64,000 nt of DNA from Clostridium estertheticum (lineage in GTDB: Bacteria; Bacillota; Clostridia; Clostridiales; Clostridiaceae): contig NZ_CP086239.1 of NCBI RefSeq assembly GCF_026650985.1, positions 2,666,001 through 2,730,000 of the forward strand, given 5' to 3'. Both the position numbers and the translations under genes were made by a program. Below, in pieces: positions 8,677 to 17,229 of the stretch; position 1 is the stretch's first letter, and each line of letters starts with the position of its first letter. The notes under the pieces were generated by a model. It saw only the letters and a program-made list of their open reading frames with translations, searched no databases and was not told where the DNA came from.

Positions 8677-9111
8677 ATGTTTATATCACCACCTAATAAT
8701 TTCAATCAATCCCCAATGTGGAATACCGATTCATCGTCTTTAGAACCACCAATGACTCCTATGCCAAAATTTGGTATGCATGATGATTCAAGGCAAGGAC
8801 CTATGCCAGGATCTTCTTCTACTAATCCATCACCATCTGGTACACAAGACTTCGAAATTGCACCTACCTCACCTATAATAAATAATCCTCTTTATAATCA
8901 AGGCTGGTTGCAATCTCAAATTGGTAAATATGTAAGAGTAGATTTTTTACTTGGAACTAATACATTTCAAGATAGACAAGGACTTTTACAAGAAGTTGGA
9001 ATTAGTTTTATTGTCCTTAAAGAAAGTAATACTAATAATTTAATAATGTGTGATATATACTCAATTAAGTTTGTAACTGTATTCGGTAATCAAAATCAAA
9101 TTCTTAGGTAA
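8677..9111 (+). CDS. gerQ: Spore coat protein GerQ
   Basis: 144 residues, with ribosome binding site AAGGAGG. The first ~75 residues are Pro/Ser/Asn-rich and low-complexity, as in spore coat proteins. The C-terminal ~70 residues form the conserved GerQ domain (NQGWLQSQIGKYVRVDFLLGTNTFQDRQGLLQEVG...). In Bacillus GerQ is a transglutaminase-crosslinked coat protein needed for CwlJ localisation. The cwlJ-gerQ pairing here fits the same partnership, in a two-gene operon. Confidence 0.9.
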   Translation: MFISPPNNFNQSPMWNTDSSSLEPPMTPMPKFGMHDDSRQGPMPGSSSTNPSPSGTQDFEIAPTSPIINNPLYNQGWLQSQIGKYVRVDFLLGTNTFQDRQGLLQEVGISFIVLKESNTNNLIMCDIYSIKFVTVFGNQNQILR

Positions 9112-9194
9112 CATAAATTATAAATGTGATTTTATACAATTATCTATAGTTATAGGTTCTATGTTAAAGCCAAAATGCCCAAAACCTTAAAAAC

Positions 9195-9241
9195 AAAAGT
9201 ATATATTCCTATAAATTTATTTTATAGAAATATATACTTTT
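9195..9241. terminator. Bidirectional terminator between gerQ and the cyclophilin gene
   Basis: AAAAGTATATA (9195-9205) pairs with TATATACTTTT (9231-9241) between convergent genes. Each side ends in an A or T run. Confidence 0.7.
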
Positions 9242-9261
9242 AATATTTTAAATAGATTTAA

Positions 9262-9954
9262 TTATTTTACCTTTTGCACTTCGCCATACTTAACTCCAAA
9301 AGTATCTACAGTAACTTTTTTCATCTTTTGATCTTTTTTCGGTTTATTATTACTACCAGTCTCTACAGAAACTATTTTATCTACTACTTCCATACCCTTT
9401 GTAACCTTACCAAACGCAGCATATTTACCATCTAAACTAGCAGAATTATTATCAGAATCTGCAACCACTATAAAAAATTGTGAACCTGCCGAATCTGGTG
9501 TATCAGTTCTCGCCATAGAGATTACTCCTCTTCCATGTTTTAATGTATTATTAAAATTATTTTCACTAAACTCGCCTTTTATTGCATAACCCGGGCCACC
9601 ACTCCCTGTTCCTTTTGGGTCTCCTCCTTGTATCATAAATCCTGACATTACTCTATGAAAAATCAATCCATTATAAAAGCCACTATTAGCTAAAGAAACA
9701 AAATTTCTAACAGTATTAGGTGCAATCTCTGGATATAATTCTATTTTTATAGTTGAACCATCCTCCATTACAATAGTAACCAACGGATTTTTGTCCTTGA
9801 CTCCTTTTTCCGTAACAACCTTTGTTTGTGTTTTAACATCTTTAGAGGTTGTATCACTATTTTTCTGAACTATATTACCACATCCACTAGCAAAAACAAC
9901 AAAAATCAATGTAAATAATATCATACTTTTTTTAATTAATTTCATTCGTTTCAT
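9262..9954 (-). CDS. Lipoprotein cyclophilin-type peptidyl-prolyl cis-trans isomerase
   Basis: 230 residues. An N-terminal lipoprotein signal ends in the lipobox FASGC, so the protein is probably anchored outside the membrane. Residues about 57-225 are a cyclophilin domain: FHRVMSGFMIQGGDPKGTGSGGPGY, then SMARTDTPDSAGSQFFIVV and the LDGKYAAFGKVTKGMEVVD block. The Arg/Phe/Met/Gln active-site residues are present. It should speed proline isomerisation during folding of exported proteins. It is transcribed alone. Confidence 0.93.
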   Translation of the reverse strand: MKRMKLIKKSMILFTLIFVVFASGCGNIVQKNSDTTSKDVKTQTKVVTEKGVKDKNPLVTIVMEDGSTIKIELYPEIAPNTVRNFVSLANSGFYNGLIFHRVMSGFMIQGGDPKGTGSGGPGYAIKGEFSENNFNNTLKHGRGVISMARTDTPDSAGSQFFIVVADSDNNSASLDGKYAAFGKVTKGMEVVDKIVSVETGSNNKPKKDQKMKKVTVDTFGVKYGEVQKVK

Positions 9955-10016
9955 TATTTAAACTCTCCTTTTAACAATTTATGTAACATAACTTATGTTT
10001 TTCTCTGTAAATTCTT

Positions 10017-10847
10017 TTAGACACTTGATTTAAGTAATTCCATATTTCCTTCAATGTTATATTCTGTCCCTTTTGATATGTAAACTGTCTCTTCTTCTTT
10101 TAGATTCATTTTCTTTTTGTTAGCTTTTATTACTCCCTCACCACTTATTACAGTATAGCTATGGAAGTTTTCATTAACAATATCTATATAACTACTTTTA
10201 ACAATAATTTTTTCAACCTTAAAATAAGGAGTCTCGAGTTTTACAAAGCTTTCGATTCTTCCACCTTTATTTTTTCCTTCGTAATCTATAACATCTAGGG
10301 ATTTTTCAATATGGACCTCTCTACCACGTCCCCAGTCATGAAGCCTATAAGTAATATTACTGTTTTGCTGTACTTCAATAAGCTTTACACCAGACTCTAT
10401 AGCATGCACTGTACCTGCTGGTATATAGATAAAATCCCCTCTTTTAATATAAATGCGCTCTAAATACTCTTCTAATTTATCTTCTTTTATAATTTGTCTT
10501 AACTTTTCTTTATTTAGACCCTTCTTTATTCCCGATACTAAAGTTGCACCCTCTTTTGCTTCGAGTACATACCAGCACTCTGTCTTTCCATTAGCGTTTT
10601 CAACCCTTTTAGCGTAAGCATCATTAGGATGTACTTGTACAGATAAAGTATCTTCCGCCTTTATAATTTTATTTAATATAGGGAAATCATTGCCACAACC
10701 TAGGATCTGAGATAATTCTTGCCCTCTATAAATCCCCTCTTTTATTGTTGATTTTCCATCTTCATGACAAGAAAGTACCCATTTCTCCCATCCCCATATT
10801 TTTTCGTTTAAATATGGCTCTAGTTTTAAAACCATTCCTTCTGACAT
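10017..10847 (-). CDS. manA: Mannose-6-phosphate isomerase, class I
   Basis: 276 residues from ATG 10847, chosen because GGAGG lies 7 bases upstream; an in-frame ATG 54 bases earlier has no clear site. Zinc-ligand and active-site blocks are visible: QVHPNDAYA, TECWYVL, IYIPAGTVHAI and NSNITYRLHDWGR. It interconverts mannose-6-phosphate and fructose-6-phosphate, feeding mannose catabolism or GDP-mannose synthesis. It follows the 167-residue membrane protein gene by 37 bp, so the two probably share a transcript. Confidence 0.93.
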   Translation of the reverse strand: MSEGMVLKLEPYLNEKIWGWEKWVLSCHEDGKSTIKEGIYRGQELSQILGCGNDFPILNKIIKAEDTLSVQVHPNDAYAKRVENANGKTECWYVLEAKEGATLVSGIKKGLNKEKLRQIIKEDKLEEYLERIYIKRGDFIYIPAGTVHAIESGVKLIEVQQNSNITYRLHDWGRGREVHIEKSLDVIDYEGKNKGGRIESFVKLETPYFKVEKIIVKSSYIDIVNENFHSYTVISGEGVIKANKKKMNLKEEETVYISKGTEYNIEGNMELLKSSV

Positions 10848-10884
10848 TACAATTCCTCCACTCACTCTTAATATATTATTATTA

Positions 10885-11379
10885 TTAATTGTTTTTTTCA
10901 ACTTTAGCTATAATGCCCTTTGCCTCTTCTCTGGTATTACTTGGTCCACAAATATTAAATTTGCTATTGTATTTACTGTCTACATCATCTAATTTTATAA
11001 GTATTTCATTGAAATTCTTCGATGTATTAACTGTTCCATTTACCTCATATTGACCAGTCTTATCATTTTTAGTTTCTATAAAAGCACTATATTCTATAGT
11101 TTTAAAAATATTGTATTTTGCCCATATTCTCTTTAGTACAACCTGTTTTTTTATACCATCCACTTCTATACTTCCTGTAAACACATAATTAAGGGATAAG
11201 TTCTTTTTTAATTCTCCATCAAGATTAATTTCTACTGCTTTATCGAGTTCACTATTCTCATCATACATATATCCACTATAGTTTCTATTAATGCTTACAG
11301 GTCTAAAATATATGACTGATATTAAAATTATACCAATAATTGCAATTACTATTGATGCTTTTAAATTTACTCTATCCAT
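10885..11379 (-). CDS. Membrane-anchored protein of unknown function
   Basis: 164 residues from ATG 11379, which has AGAGG at normal spacing; a GTG at 11388 and an ATG at 11385 are too close to it. One N-terminal membrane helix (KASIVIAIIGIILISVIYF) is followed by an extracellular domain rich in beta-prone, charged sequence. I recognise no family. It is first in a likely two-gene operon with manA. Confidence 0.65.
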   Translation of the reverse strand: MDRVNLKASIVIAIIGIILISVIYFRPVSINRNYSGYMYDENSELDKAVEINLDGELKKNLSLNYVFTGSIEVDGIKKQVVLKRIWAKYNIFKTIEYSAFIETKNDKTGQYEVNGTVNTSKNFNEILIKLDDVDSKYNSKFNICGPSNTREEAKGIIAKVEKNN

Positions 11380-11483
11380 ATCCATCACCTCTACTTAATA
11401 ATATTTCTCTATGCTTTTAACTACACATAATATTATAATCTAAATTATCTTATAGTGCATTATAAAAATCTAAAGTAAATAGA

Positions 11484-11514
11484 AAGGTTAAACAATTATC
11501 AATTGTTTAACCTT
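11484..11514. terminator. Terminator hairpin downstream of cysS
   Basis: AAGGTTAAACAATT pairs perfectly with AATTGTTTAACCTT around a 3-base loop, 40 bp beyond the cysS stop. Confidence 0.65.
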
Positions 11515-11553
11515 CAAACTGCATGCATACATAAAATATCACTATATTTATTT

Positions 11554-12969
11554 TTATTTAGCTTTCCAAGTTGTCCCTTCTTTAGAATCAAGAAGCTCAA
11601 TATTCATAGCTATAAACTCATCTCTTATCTCGTCTGCTCTTGCCCAATTTTTACTTGCTCTTGCAGCATTTCTTTCAACAATAAGATTATTTATAAGTTC
11701 CTCATCTATATCTGTAGTTTCTTTTTCAATTGTCATAAGATTAAGTGAGAATATCTTATCAAAATCCTCTAAAAGAATAGATTTTTCCTTATTATTAAGA
11801 TCAGTATCTTTTAAAACATCAAAAAGTACAGTAAACGCGTTTGCTATATTTAGATCATCACTTATAAATGATGAGAACTTTTCTTTATATGATACAATTT
11901 TCTCATCTCTTACTATATCATTTTTATTTATAGCACTTAAAACAAGAGCAATTCTTTCTTTAAGTTTTTTATAACCATTCCTAGCATCATTTAAACTCTC
12001 AAAACTGAACACTAACTGTTTTCTATACTTAGATTGAAGACAGAAATATCTATAATCTAGAGGACTATATCCCTCTTTTTCAAGACTAGAAATTGTTAAA
12101 AAATTCCCACTAGACTTTGACATCTTACCACTGTCAAGTACTAGGAACTCTCCATGCATCCAGTATTTCACCCATTTATGTCCAAGTACTCCTTCTGATT
12201 GAGCTACTTCATTAGTATGATGTATCGCAATATGATCTATTCCTCCACAATGAATGTCTAAATATTCACCAATATATTTAACAGACATAGTAGAACATTC
12301 TAAATGCCAACCGGGAAATCCTTTGCCCCATGGTGACTCCCACTGCATAATTTGATTAGAGAACTTAGAATTTGTAAACCATAATACAAAATCAAGTGGA
12401 TTTTTTTTATTAGGGTCTACTTCTATTCTACTACCAGCTTCAAGTTCATCCAAACTAAGATGTGCAAGTTTTGCATAATCCGGAAATTTGTCAATTTCAA
12501 AATATACATTTCCGTTTGAAACATAAGTATATCCTTTTTCTTCAAGTTTTTTTATAAATTCTATCATATCCTGAATATGCTCTGTAGCTCTACATACGAT
12601 AGTAGGTCTTTTTATATTTAGTTTTTTACAATCTTCAAAAAAAGCATCTTCATAAAACTTAGCAATTTCCCATACAGTTTTATGTTCACGCTTTGCTCCT
12701 AAAGCCATTTTATCTTGACCTTCATCCCCATCTGATTGTAGGTGCCCAACATCAGTAATATTCATTACATGCTTAACTTTAAACTTTGAATACTCCAATG
12801 ATTTTTTTAGCACATCTTCAAAAATATACGTTCTCAAATTACCTATATGTGCGTAGTTGTAAACTGTAGGACCACAAGTGTACATTCCAACCTTTCCTTC
12901 TACATAAGGTATAAACTCTTCTTTACTTCTAGTCATGGTATTATATACATTAAAACTCAATTCATTCAC
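11554..12969 (-). CDS. cysS: Cysteinyl-tRNA synthetase
   Basis: 471 residues, normal length. The class I signatures are present: HIGN within TCGPTVYNYAHIGNLRTY and KMSKSSGNF. The zinc-binding Cys/His residues appear as C28 (TCGPTVYN), the LECS motif and HHTNEVAQSE. It charges tRNA-Cys with cysteine. Ribosome binding site AAGGAGTG precedes ATG. The 5' leader starts from a plausible sigma-A promoter (13130-13157) and contains a hairpin with a T-run (13038-13068), but no T-box sequence was found. Confidence 0.97.
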   Translation of the reverse strand: MNELSFNVYNTMTRSKEEFIPYVEGKVGMYTCGPTVYNYAHIGNLRTYIFEDVLKKSLEYSKFKVKHVMNITDVGHLQSDGDEGQDKMALGAKREHKTVWEIAKFYEDAFFEDCKKLNIKRPTIVCRATEHIQDMIEFIKKLEEKGYTYVSNGNVYFEIDKFPDYAKLAHLSLDELEAGSRIEVDPNKKNPLDFVLWFTNSKFSNQIMQWESPWGKGFPGWHLECSTMSVKYIGEYLDIHCGGIDHIAIHHTNEVAQSEGVLGHKWVKYWMHGEFLVLDSGKMSKSSGNFLTISSLEKEGYSPLDYRYFCLQSKYRKQLVFSFESLNDARNGYKKLKERIALVLSAINKNDIVRDEKIVSYKEKFSSFISDDLNIANAFTVLFDVLKDTDLNNKEKSILLEDFDKIFSLNLMTIEKETTDIDEELINNLIVERNAARASKNWARADEIRDEFIAMNIELLDSKEGTTWKAK

Positions 12970-13037
12970 TCCTTCTTAAATAATACAATAATATCTAAGG
13001 CTTTGCAGAAACCATTACTAACATAATCTTTGCATTT

Positions 13038-13068
13038 AAAAATATAAAAAACTACAGACATGCTGCAG
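13038..13068 (-). terminator. Terminator-like hairpin in the cysS leader
   Basis: On the minus strand CTGCAG-CATGT-CTGTAG (one G-U pair) is followed by TTTTTTATATTTTT. It lies between the candidate cysS promoter and the gene, about 70 nt before the start codon. It could act as an attenuator. Confidence 0.5.
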
Positions 13069-13129
13069 CTCTAGACTTCACAGTATAAACGTAATATTAA
13101 ATACTTACTCCTAAAATAGTCATATATAA

Positions 13130-13157
13130 ATTCTAACATAGTATTAAGATAATGCAA
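13130..13157 (-). promoter_or_regulatory. Candidate sigma-A promoter of cysS
   Basis: On the minus strand TTGCAT (13152-13157), 16 bases, then TAGAAT (13130-13135). The predicted leader is about 150 nt. The 324-bp gap between cysS and the 13294 gene holds this promoter, the leader hairpin and the small-gene terminator. Confidence 0.5.
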
Positions 13158-13258
13158 TAAATAATCTCTTATTTGTTAGAAAACCACAAAATTTTTATAT
13201 GCAAATAAATTTAATAAATTACCTTTTGTTCTATATTTTTCTTCAATATAAGAAAAGA

Positions 13259-13283
13259 AGCACATAAACAAATGTTTATATGC
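13259..13283 (-). terminator. Terminator of the small 13294-13425 gene
   Basis: The near-perfect inverted repeat AGCACATAAACA / TGTTTATATGCT (read on the plus strand) lies 11 bp beyond the stop codon. A T-rich tract follows on the minus strand. Confidence 0.65.
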
Positions 13284-13293
13284 TCTAATAATT

Positions 13294-13425
13294 TTATTTT
13301 CTATCAGCAGATTGTTTTTTATTTGTAGCATTTTGATTTTTCGCAGTTTCGCGAGTTATAGGAGTACTATAATTACTCTTTACTAATCTAGAAAACTTAT
13401 TATCTGGTTGGCTATCTTTAGGCAT
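13294..13425 (-). CDS. Small basic hydrophilic protein, unknown
   Basis: 43 residues from ATG 13425, which has AGGGAG 7-8 bases upstream; longer in-frame starts at 13458 and 13476 lack this. It is Lys/Asn/Ser-rich with no membrane segment (MPKDSQPDNKFSRLVKSNYS...). A terminator hairpin immediately after the stop supports a real short transcript. I do not recognise the family. Confidence 0.5.
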   Translation of the reverse strand: MPKDSQPDNKFSRLVKSNYSTPITRETAKNQNATNKKQSADRK

Positions 13426-13499
13426 AAAAACATCTCCCTTTTTTGTATTGTTATTCATAGGTTTTACTATTTTCAAAAAAATATTCTACTTAATTAAAT

Positions 13500-14336
13500 T
13501 TACCTAACAAATTTTTTAAAAATACACGGTGCTCCCACTGTTATCCACAATCCAATTACAAAATATCTAAAAAAGTCAGAGAGTATATTAAGTGGAAGAA
13601 TTACCTTTAACACAGCTTTTAAGGTCACAAGAATGGCTAATCCAAACACCAATTTCATTAGTTGCTTTAATATACTACTTCGAACTTCGTACAACACATA
13701 TCGAGACTCCAATATATATCCAATAAAAAATCCTAATACTGTTCCTGCTATTGTATAATATGTTTTTTCTCTAAAGAATATCATTCCAAAAAGTGTAGGT
13801 ACAATAATTATCATTAATACCCATGCTTTTCGGGTTTCTTCCGCATATTCAAAAATATAATTAGAAATAATAACACATATGATTCCTATTACTATTCCAC
13901 CAATTACATCTCTTGGATAATGAAGTCCAAGATAAAGCCTTGAAATACTCACTAAAGCGATTGCTAAAATTCCAACTATATAAATCCACTTTTTTCTAAC
14001 TTTAAGAATACAAGAAATCCAAAATGTCGTAGCCCCTTGTGTATGACCACTTGGAAAAGATTGTCCTGTAGCTGTTTCTATTCTAAGCGACCTTATTCCA
14101 GGCACTCCTATTGGCCTAGCTGCATTAATCATATCCTTTAAAATAATGTTTGTTATTGTACTTGTAAGCAATGCAAAACCTAGCTTATACCCAAATTTTT
14201 TATTTACACACCAAAATATTATAGCAGCTGCAATAATATAAAAAGATTCCTCTCCAGTCATTGTAACTAGTTGAAAAAATGTATCCCAAAAGGGAGATAT
14301 AATATATTGTATATGTTTTATAATTTCTACCTGCAT
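13500..14336 (-). CDS. PAP2-superfamily membrane phosphatase
   Basis: 278 residues with about six membrane helices. All three PAP2 signature motifs are present: KDMINAARP (KxxxxxxRP), SFPSGH (PSGH) and SRLYLGLHYPRDV (SRxxxxxHxxxD). Such enzymes remove phosphate from lipid substrates such as undecaprenyl pyrophosphate or phosphatidic acid at the outer face of the membrane; the exact substrate cannot be told. The first ~35 residues resemble the N-terminus of other clostridial PAP2 proteins. Confidence 0.92.
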   Translation of the reverse strand: MQVEIIKHIQYIISPFWDTFFQLVTMTGEESFYIIAAAIIFWCVNKKFGYKLGFALLTSTITNIILKDMINAARPIGVPGIRSLRIETATGQSFPSGHTQGATTFWISCILKVRKKWIYIVGILAIALVSISRLYLGLHYPRDVIGGIVIGIICVIISNYIFEYAEETRKAWVLMIIIVPTLFGMIFFREKTYYTIAGTVLGFFIGYILESRYVLYEVRSSILKQLMKLVFGLAILVTLKAVLKVILPLNILSDFFRYFVIGLWITVGAPCIFKKFVR

Positions 14337-14421
14337 AGTGCCCTCCTTATATACGTCATAAAGTTAATACATTATTGCTTTATAATCGTTTTATTAAATT
14401 TATTTATATTATAAAAAAATA

Positions 14422-14454
14422 AAAGGCCAATCTTATATCATAGATTGGTCCTTT
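14422..14454. terminator. Terminator downstream of the 14495-14824 gene
   Basis: AAAGGCCAATCT pairs with AGATTGGTCCTTT with one mismatch and an 8-base loop. Confidence 0.6.
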
Positions 14455-14494
14455 AACTATAGTTATAGACTTAATTTTTTTCATTATATGTTCC

Positions 14495-14824
14495 TTATAT
14501 TACCTTTTCATAATCTACATCAATAATAACACTATCATCGTAATTAATATCATTAGTATTTGTTATATCTGCGTCACTACTAAAAACATTAGATTTTGTC
14601 GTAGCGTCTTTTTTTATACTTGATTTGTAGATAAACTTCTTAACACTTTTTACTAATTTTAAACTATACCATACTATAACTCCAAAAACTACGATTACAA
14701 ATAAGGCTCTAATAACAAAGATAGCTATATAAGGTATTGTTATTGCTAATACAATAAAAGCACCTATTGTTAAAGCTGATTTGAATAACTTTGAAATTAC
14801 ATTTTTACCATTTGCATATTCCAT
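14495..14824 (-). CDS. Small membrane protein, unknown
   Basis: 109 residues, with AGAAGG before ATG. Two adjacent hydrophobic segments (about 17-58) are followed by a Lys-rich stretch and an acidic tail that repeats Asp/Asn (DADITNTNDINYDDSVIIDVDYE). It has its own terminator. No family was recognised. Confidence 0.6.
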   Translation of the reverse strand: MEYANGKNVISKLFKSALTIGAFIVLAITIPYIAIFVIRALFVIVVFGVIVWYSLKLVKSVKKFIYKSSIKKDATTKSNVFSSDADITNTNDINYDDSVIIDVDYEKVI

Positions 14825-14958
14825 AATATTAGCCTTCTTTCATTTCATATGATTTACTCAATAAATGATAATCTGATTATAACATATAATCAGATTCAAA
14901 TATTAATTATTCCTTAAGAAAAAATGAATAATTCATTAAATACTTTATTTTACATCAA

Positions 14959-15699
14959 CTATAAGAATCCTCCATCTATAGTTATTACTTGTCCTGTAAT
15001 ATATTTTGAGTTTTCACTGGCCAAAAACGTTACAAGCATAGCAACATCTGAAATTTCTCCAAATTTCATCATAGGTATTTCATTTATTAAATTTGCACGT
15101 TCGTCCTTGCTTAACCACTTATTCATTTCTGTATCTATAACTCCTGGTGCAATTGCATTTACTCTAATATTTGAAGGCGCAAGTTCCTTAGCTAATGATT
15201 TTGTAAAAGCATTAACTGCTCCTTTAGATGCAGAGTAAATAACCTCGCAAGAAGCACCAACCTCTCCCCACATTGAGGATATATTAATTATGCTACCACT
15301 CTTTTGTTTTATCATTTCTTTTACGACATTATGAGAACAATTAATAGTACCCTTTAAATTTACATCTAAAATATTATTCCACTCGCTAGGCTCCTGATCC
15401 ATAAATAATCCAACCTTCGAGATTCCTGCATTATTTATTAAAATATCTATTTTTCCTAATTTTTCAACAGTGGTTTTTACCATCTGCTTTGCAAACTCAT
15501 AATTACTTACATCCCCTTTAATCATTAAGACATAAGCCCCTAGCGCTCTAATTTCCTTATAAGTTTTTTCAGCCTCTTCATCATTGCTTTTATAATTTAT
15601 CACAAGACAACATCCGTTTTTTGCAAGTTCCATAGCAATTCCTTTGCCTATTCCTCTAGATGCTCCTGTAACTATTGCAACTTTCCCTTTTAAGCTCAT
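14959..15699 (-). CDS. ymfI: Short-chain dehydrogenase/reductase, probable EF-P 5-aminopentanone reductase (YmfI type)
   Basis: 246 residues with the full SDR signature: TGASRGIG nucleotide loop, NNAG, catalytic Ser in SSMW and YSASK. It could be annotated FabG, but it sits alone rather than in a fatty-acid operon. The segment SSMWGEVGASCEVIYSASKGAVN resembles YmfI, which reduces 5-aminopentanone on Lys32 of elongation factor P. The SDR call is firm; the YmfI assignment is from sequence memory and less certain. Ribosome binding site AGGGGTG. Confidence 0.7.
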   Translation of the reverse strand: MSLKGKVAIVTGASRGIGKGIAMELAKNGCCLVINYKSNDEEAEKTYKEIRALGAYVLMIKGDVSNYEFAKQMVKTTVEKLGKIDILINNAGISKVGLFMDQEPSEWNNILDVNLKGTINCSHNVVKEMIKQKSGSIINISSMWGEVGASCEVIYSASKGAVNAFTKSLAKELAPSNIRVNAIAPGVIDTEMNKWLSKDERANLINEIPMMKFGEISDVAMLVTFLASENSKYITGQVITIDGGFL

Positions 15700-15956
15700 A
15701 ATATCACCCCTAACTTAGACTATTTTTATATTTTTTTACACTTTGTATAAGAATCTCATAATAATATTTTTAACTCATATATCTTTATTATCATATTATT
15801 AAATATATTTTGCAACTATAAATTATATAATTTAGTTATAATAACCTTTTATAATATATGGATTATGTTATAATTATAGGTGAATTATTAAATAAAATAC
15901 AATTTGTAATGCTTTTCTTAACTAAAAATCATATGATAATTAAAGGGGACAAAAAA

Positions 15957-16448
15957 ATGGATAATTTTTATGAGCAACTTCTAACAACATCTAAAACAAC
16001 TACTTACAAACTAGTAAGTAAAGCAACCTATGTACTTGGATTAATTGGACTATTTTTTACTAGTGTAAATATGATTTTTGCTATATTATTAATTGCTTTG
16101 GCTGTAGCATGTTATTTTTACAAATCAAAATTATATGTAGAATATGAATATCAATTTACAAATGGTGAAATTGATATAGAAAAGATATTAGAAATGAAAA
16201 AGAGAAAAAAGGTCACTACTTTTAATATAAAAGAAGTAGACCTTTTAGCTCTTAGTGATAGTGATTTTGTAAAAGATTATTCAAACAAACCTACTTCTAT
16301 AGTAAAATGTTATCCAACAACCGCAAAAGGACGAATATATGTTGCAATGATTACAGAAGGAAACGATAAAATGCAATTGATGTTTATGCCTGATGAAAAA
16401 TTTATTAATCATTGTTTTAAATATAATCCAAGGGCAGTAAAAAAGTAA
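15957..16448 (+). CDS. Two-helix membrane protein, unknown (DUF6106-like)
   Basis: 163 residues from ATG 15957, which has AAAGGGG 8 bases upstream; an in-frame ATG 99 bases earlier has no site. Two close membrane helices (about 20-58) are followed by a cytoplasmic domain with KKRKKVTTFNIKEVDLLAL. It looks like a short PH-domain-like protein. The DUF6106 label is tentative. The next gene follows after 61 bp in the same direction. Confidence 0.55.
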   Translation: MDNFYEQLLTTSKTTTYKLVSKATYVLGLIGLFFTSVNMIFAILLIALAVACYFYKSKLYVEYEYQFTNGEIDIEKILEMKKRKKVTTFNIKEVDLLALSDSDFVKDYSNKPTSIVKCYPTTAKGRIYVAMITEGNDKMQLMFMPDEKFINHCFKYNPRAVKK

Positions 16449-16509
16449 CATAATAAATTTATAAATATTTTATGTTGATACTGAAATTCGAATAAAAGGG
16501 ATGAAGACT

Positions 16510-17148
16510 ATGGTTGATTTAAAAGGGATGAGCAAACATAAAAAAGCTGAATATATCTGGGAGTATTACAAATTACATATTATTGCTACTTTAGCTGTCA
16601 TATGTATAATAATTTCTATTATACATAGCCAAATAACAAAACCAGATTATGTATTTAATTTAACTATGATTTCAAACATTTCAGATACGAATAAGATAAC
16701 TAATTTAGAATCCTTACTTACAAAAGCTGTTGTCAAAGATGGAAGTACTAGAAAAAAAGCTAGAGTAAGTACTATGCCAATTGACGTTTCAAAAAATGCA
16801 AACCTTCAAACAACAAGCCAGTATATGCAAAAACTTACTGCTGAGGTATCTGTTGGAGAACTCGATGTTATCATTTTAGATAAAATCATGTTTGAATCCT
16901 TCGTAAAACAAGATATGTTTTTGAGATTAGATAATATAAGTGAACTCAATTTAGATTCTCTAAAAGGTGAAAAAATTCACGCTACCGGAAGTGATAAAAA
17001 GAATGGTGTTTATGCTATAGATGCCAAAGATATTGTAATGTTAAAAAAATTGGGATTTGATACAAAAAATAAGGTGATTGGAATTGTCGGATCAACTAAA
17101 CAAAAATACAATTCAATTTTAATCCTTAAATATTTGCTAAATAAATAA
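16510..17148 (+). CDS. Single-pass membrane protein, unknown
   Basis: 212 residues from ATG 16510; the ATG at 16501 touches the AAAGGG site, so the second start is preferred. One membrane helix (HIIATLAVICIIISIIHS) follows a Lys-rich N-terminus. A ~170-residue external domain with alternating hydrophobic strands (VGELDVIILDKIMFESF...) resembles a periplasmic-binding fold but is not assignable. It is probably co-transcribed with the preceding gene and ends at a strong terminator. Confidence 0.55.
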   Translation: MVDLKGMSKHKKAEYIWEYYKLHIIATLAVICIIISIIHSQITKPDYVFNLTMISNISDTNKITNLESLLTKAVVKDGSTRKKARVSTMPIDVSKNANLQTTSQYMQKLTAEVSVGELDVIILDKIMFESFVKQDMFLRLDNISELNLDSLKGEKIHATGSDKKNGVYAIDAKDIVMLKKLGFDTKNKVIGIVGSTKQKYNSILILKYLLNK

Positions 17149-17155
17149 ATAAATT

Positions 17156-17207
17156 AAAAAGGCTGCTAAACAATGAAACGATATTTCACTTGTTTAGCAG
17201 CCTTTTT
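17156..17207. terminator. Strong bidirectional terminator
   Basis: An 18-bp perfect stem (AAAAAGGCTGCTAAACAA and its complement) lies between convergent genes, with T-runs on both strands. Confidence 0.85.
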
Positions 17208-17229
17208 CTTATACTACCTTTTCACCATC

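Noticed and set aside
12970-13130. T-box in the cysS leader
   Set aside because: The conserved T-box sequence was looked for on the minus strand and is absent.
14959-15699. FabG (3-oxoacyl-ACP reductase)
   Set aside because: It stands alone without other fab genes, and the SSMWGEVGASCEVIYSASKG segment looks more like YmfI. The SDR call stands either way, so FabG remains possible.
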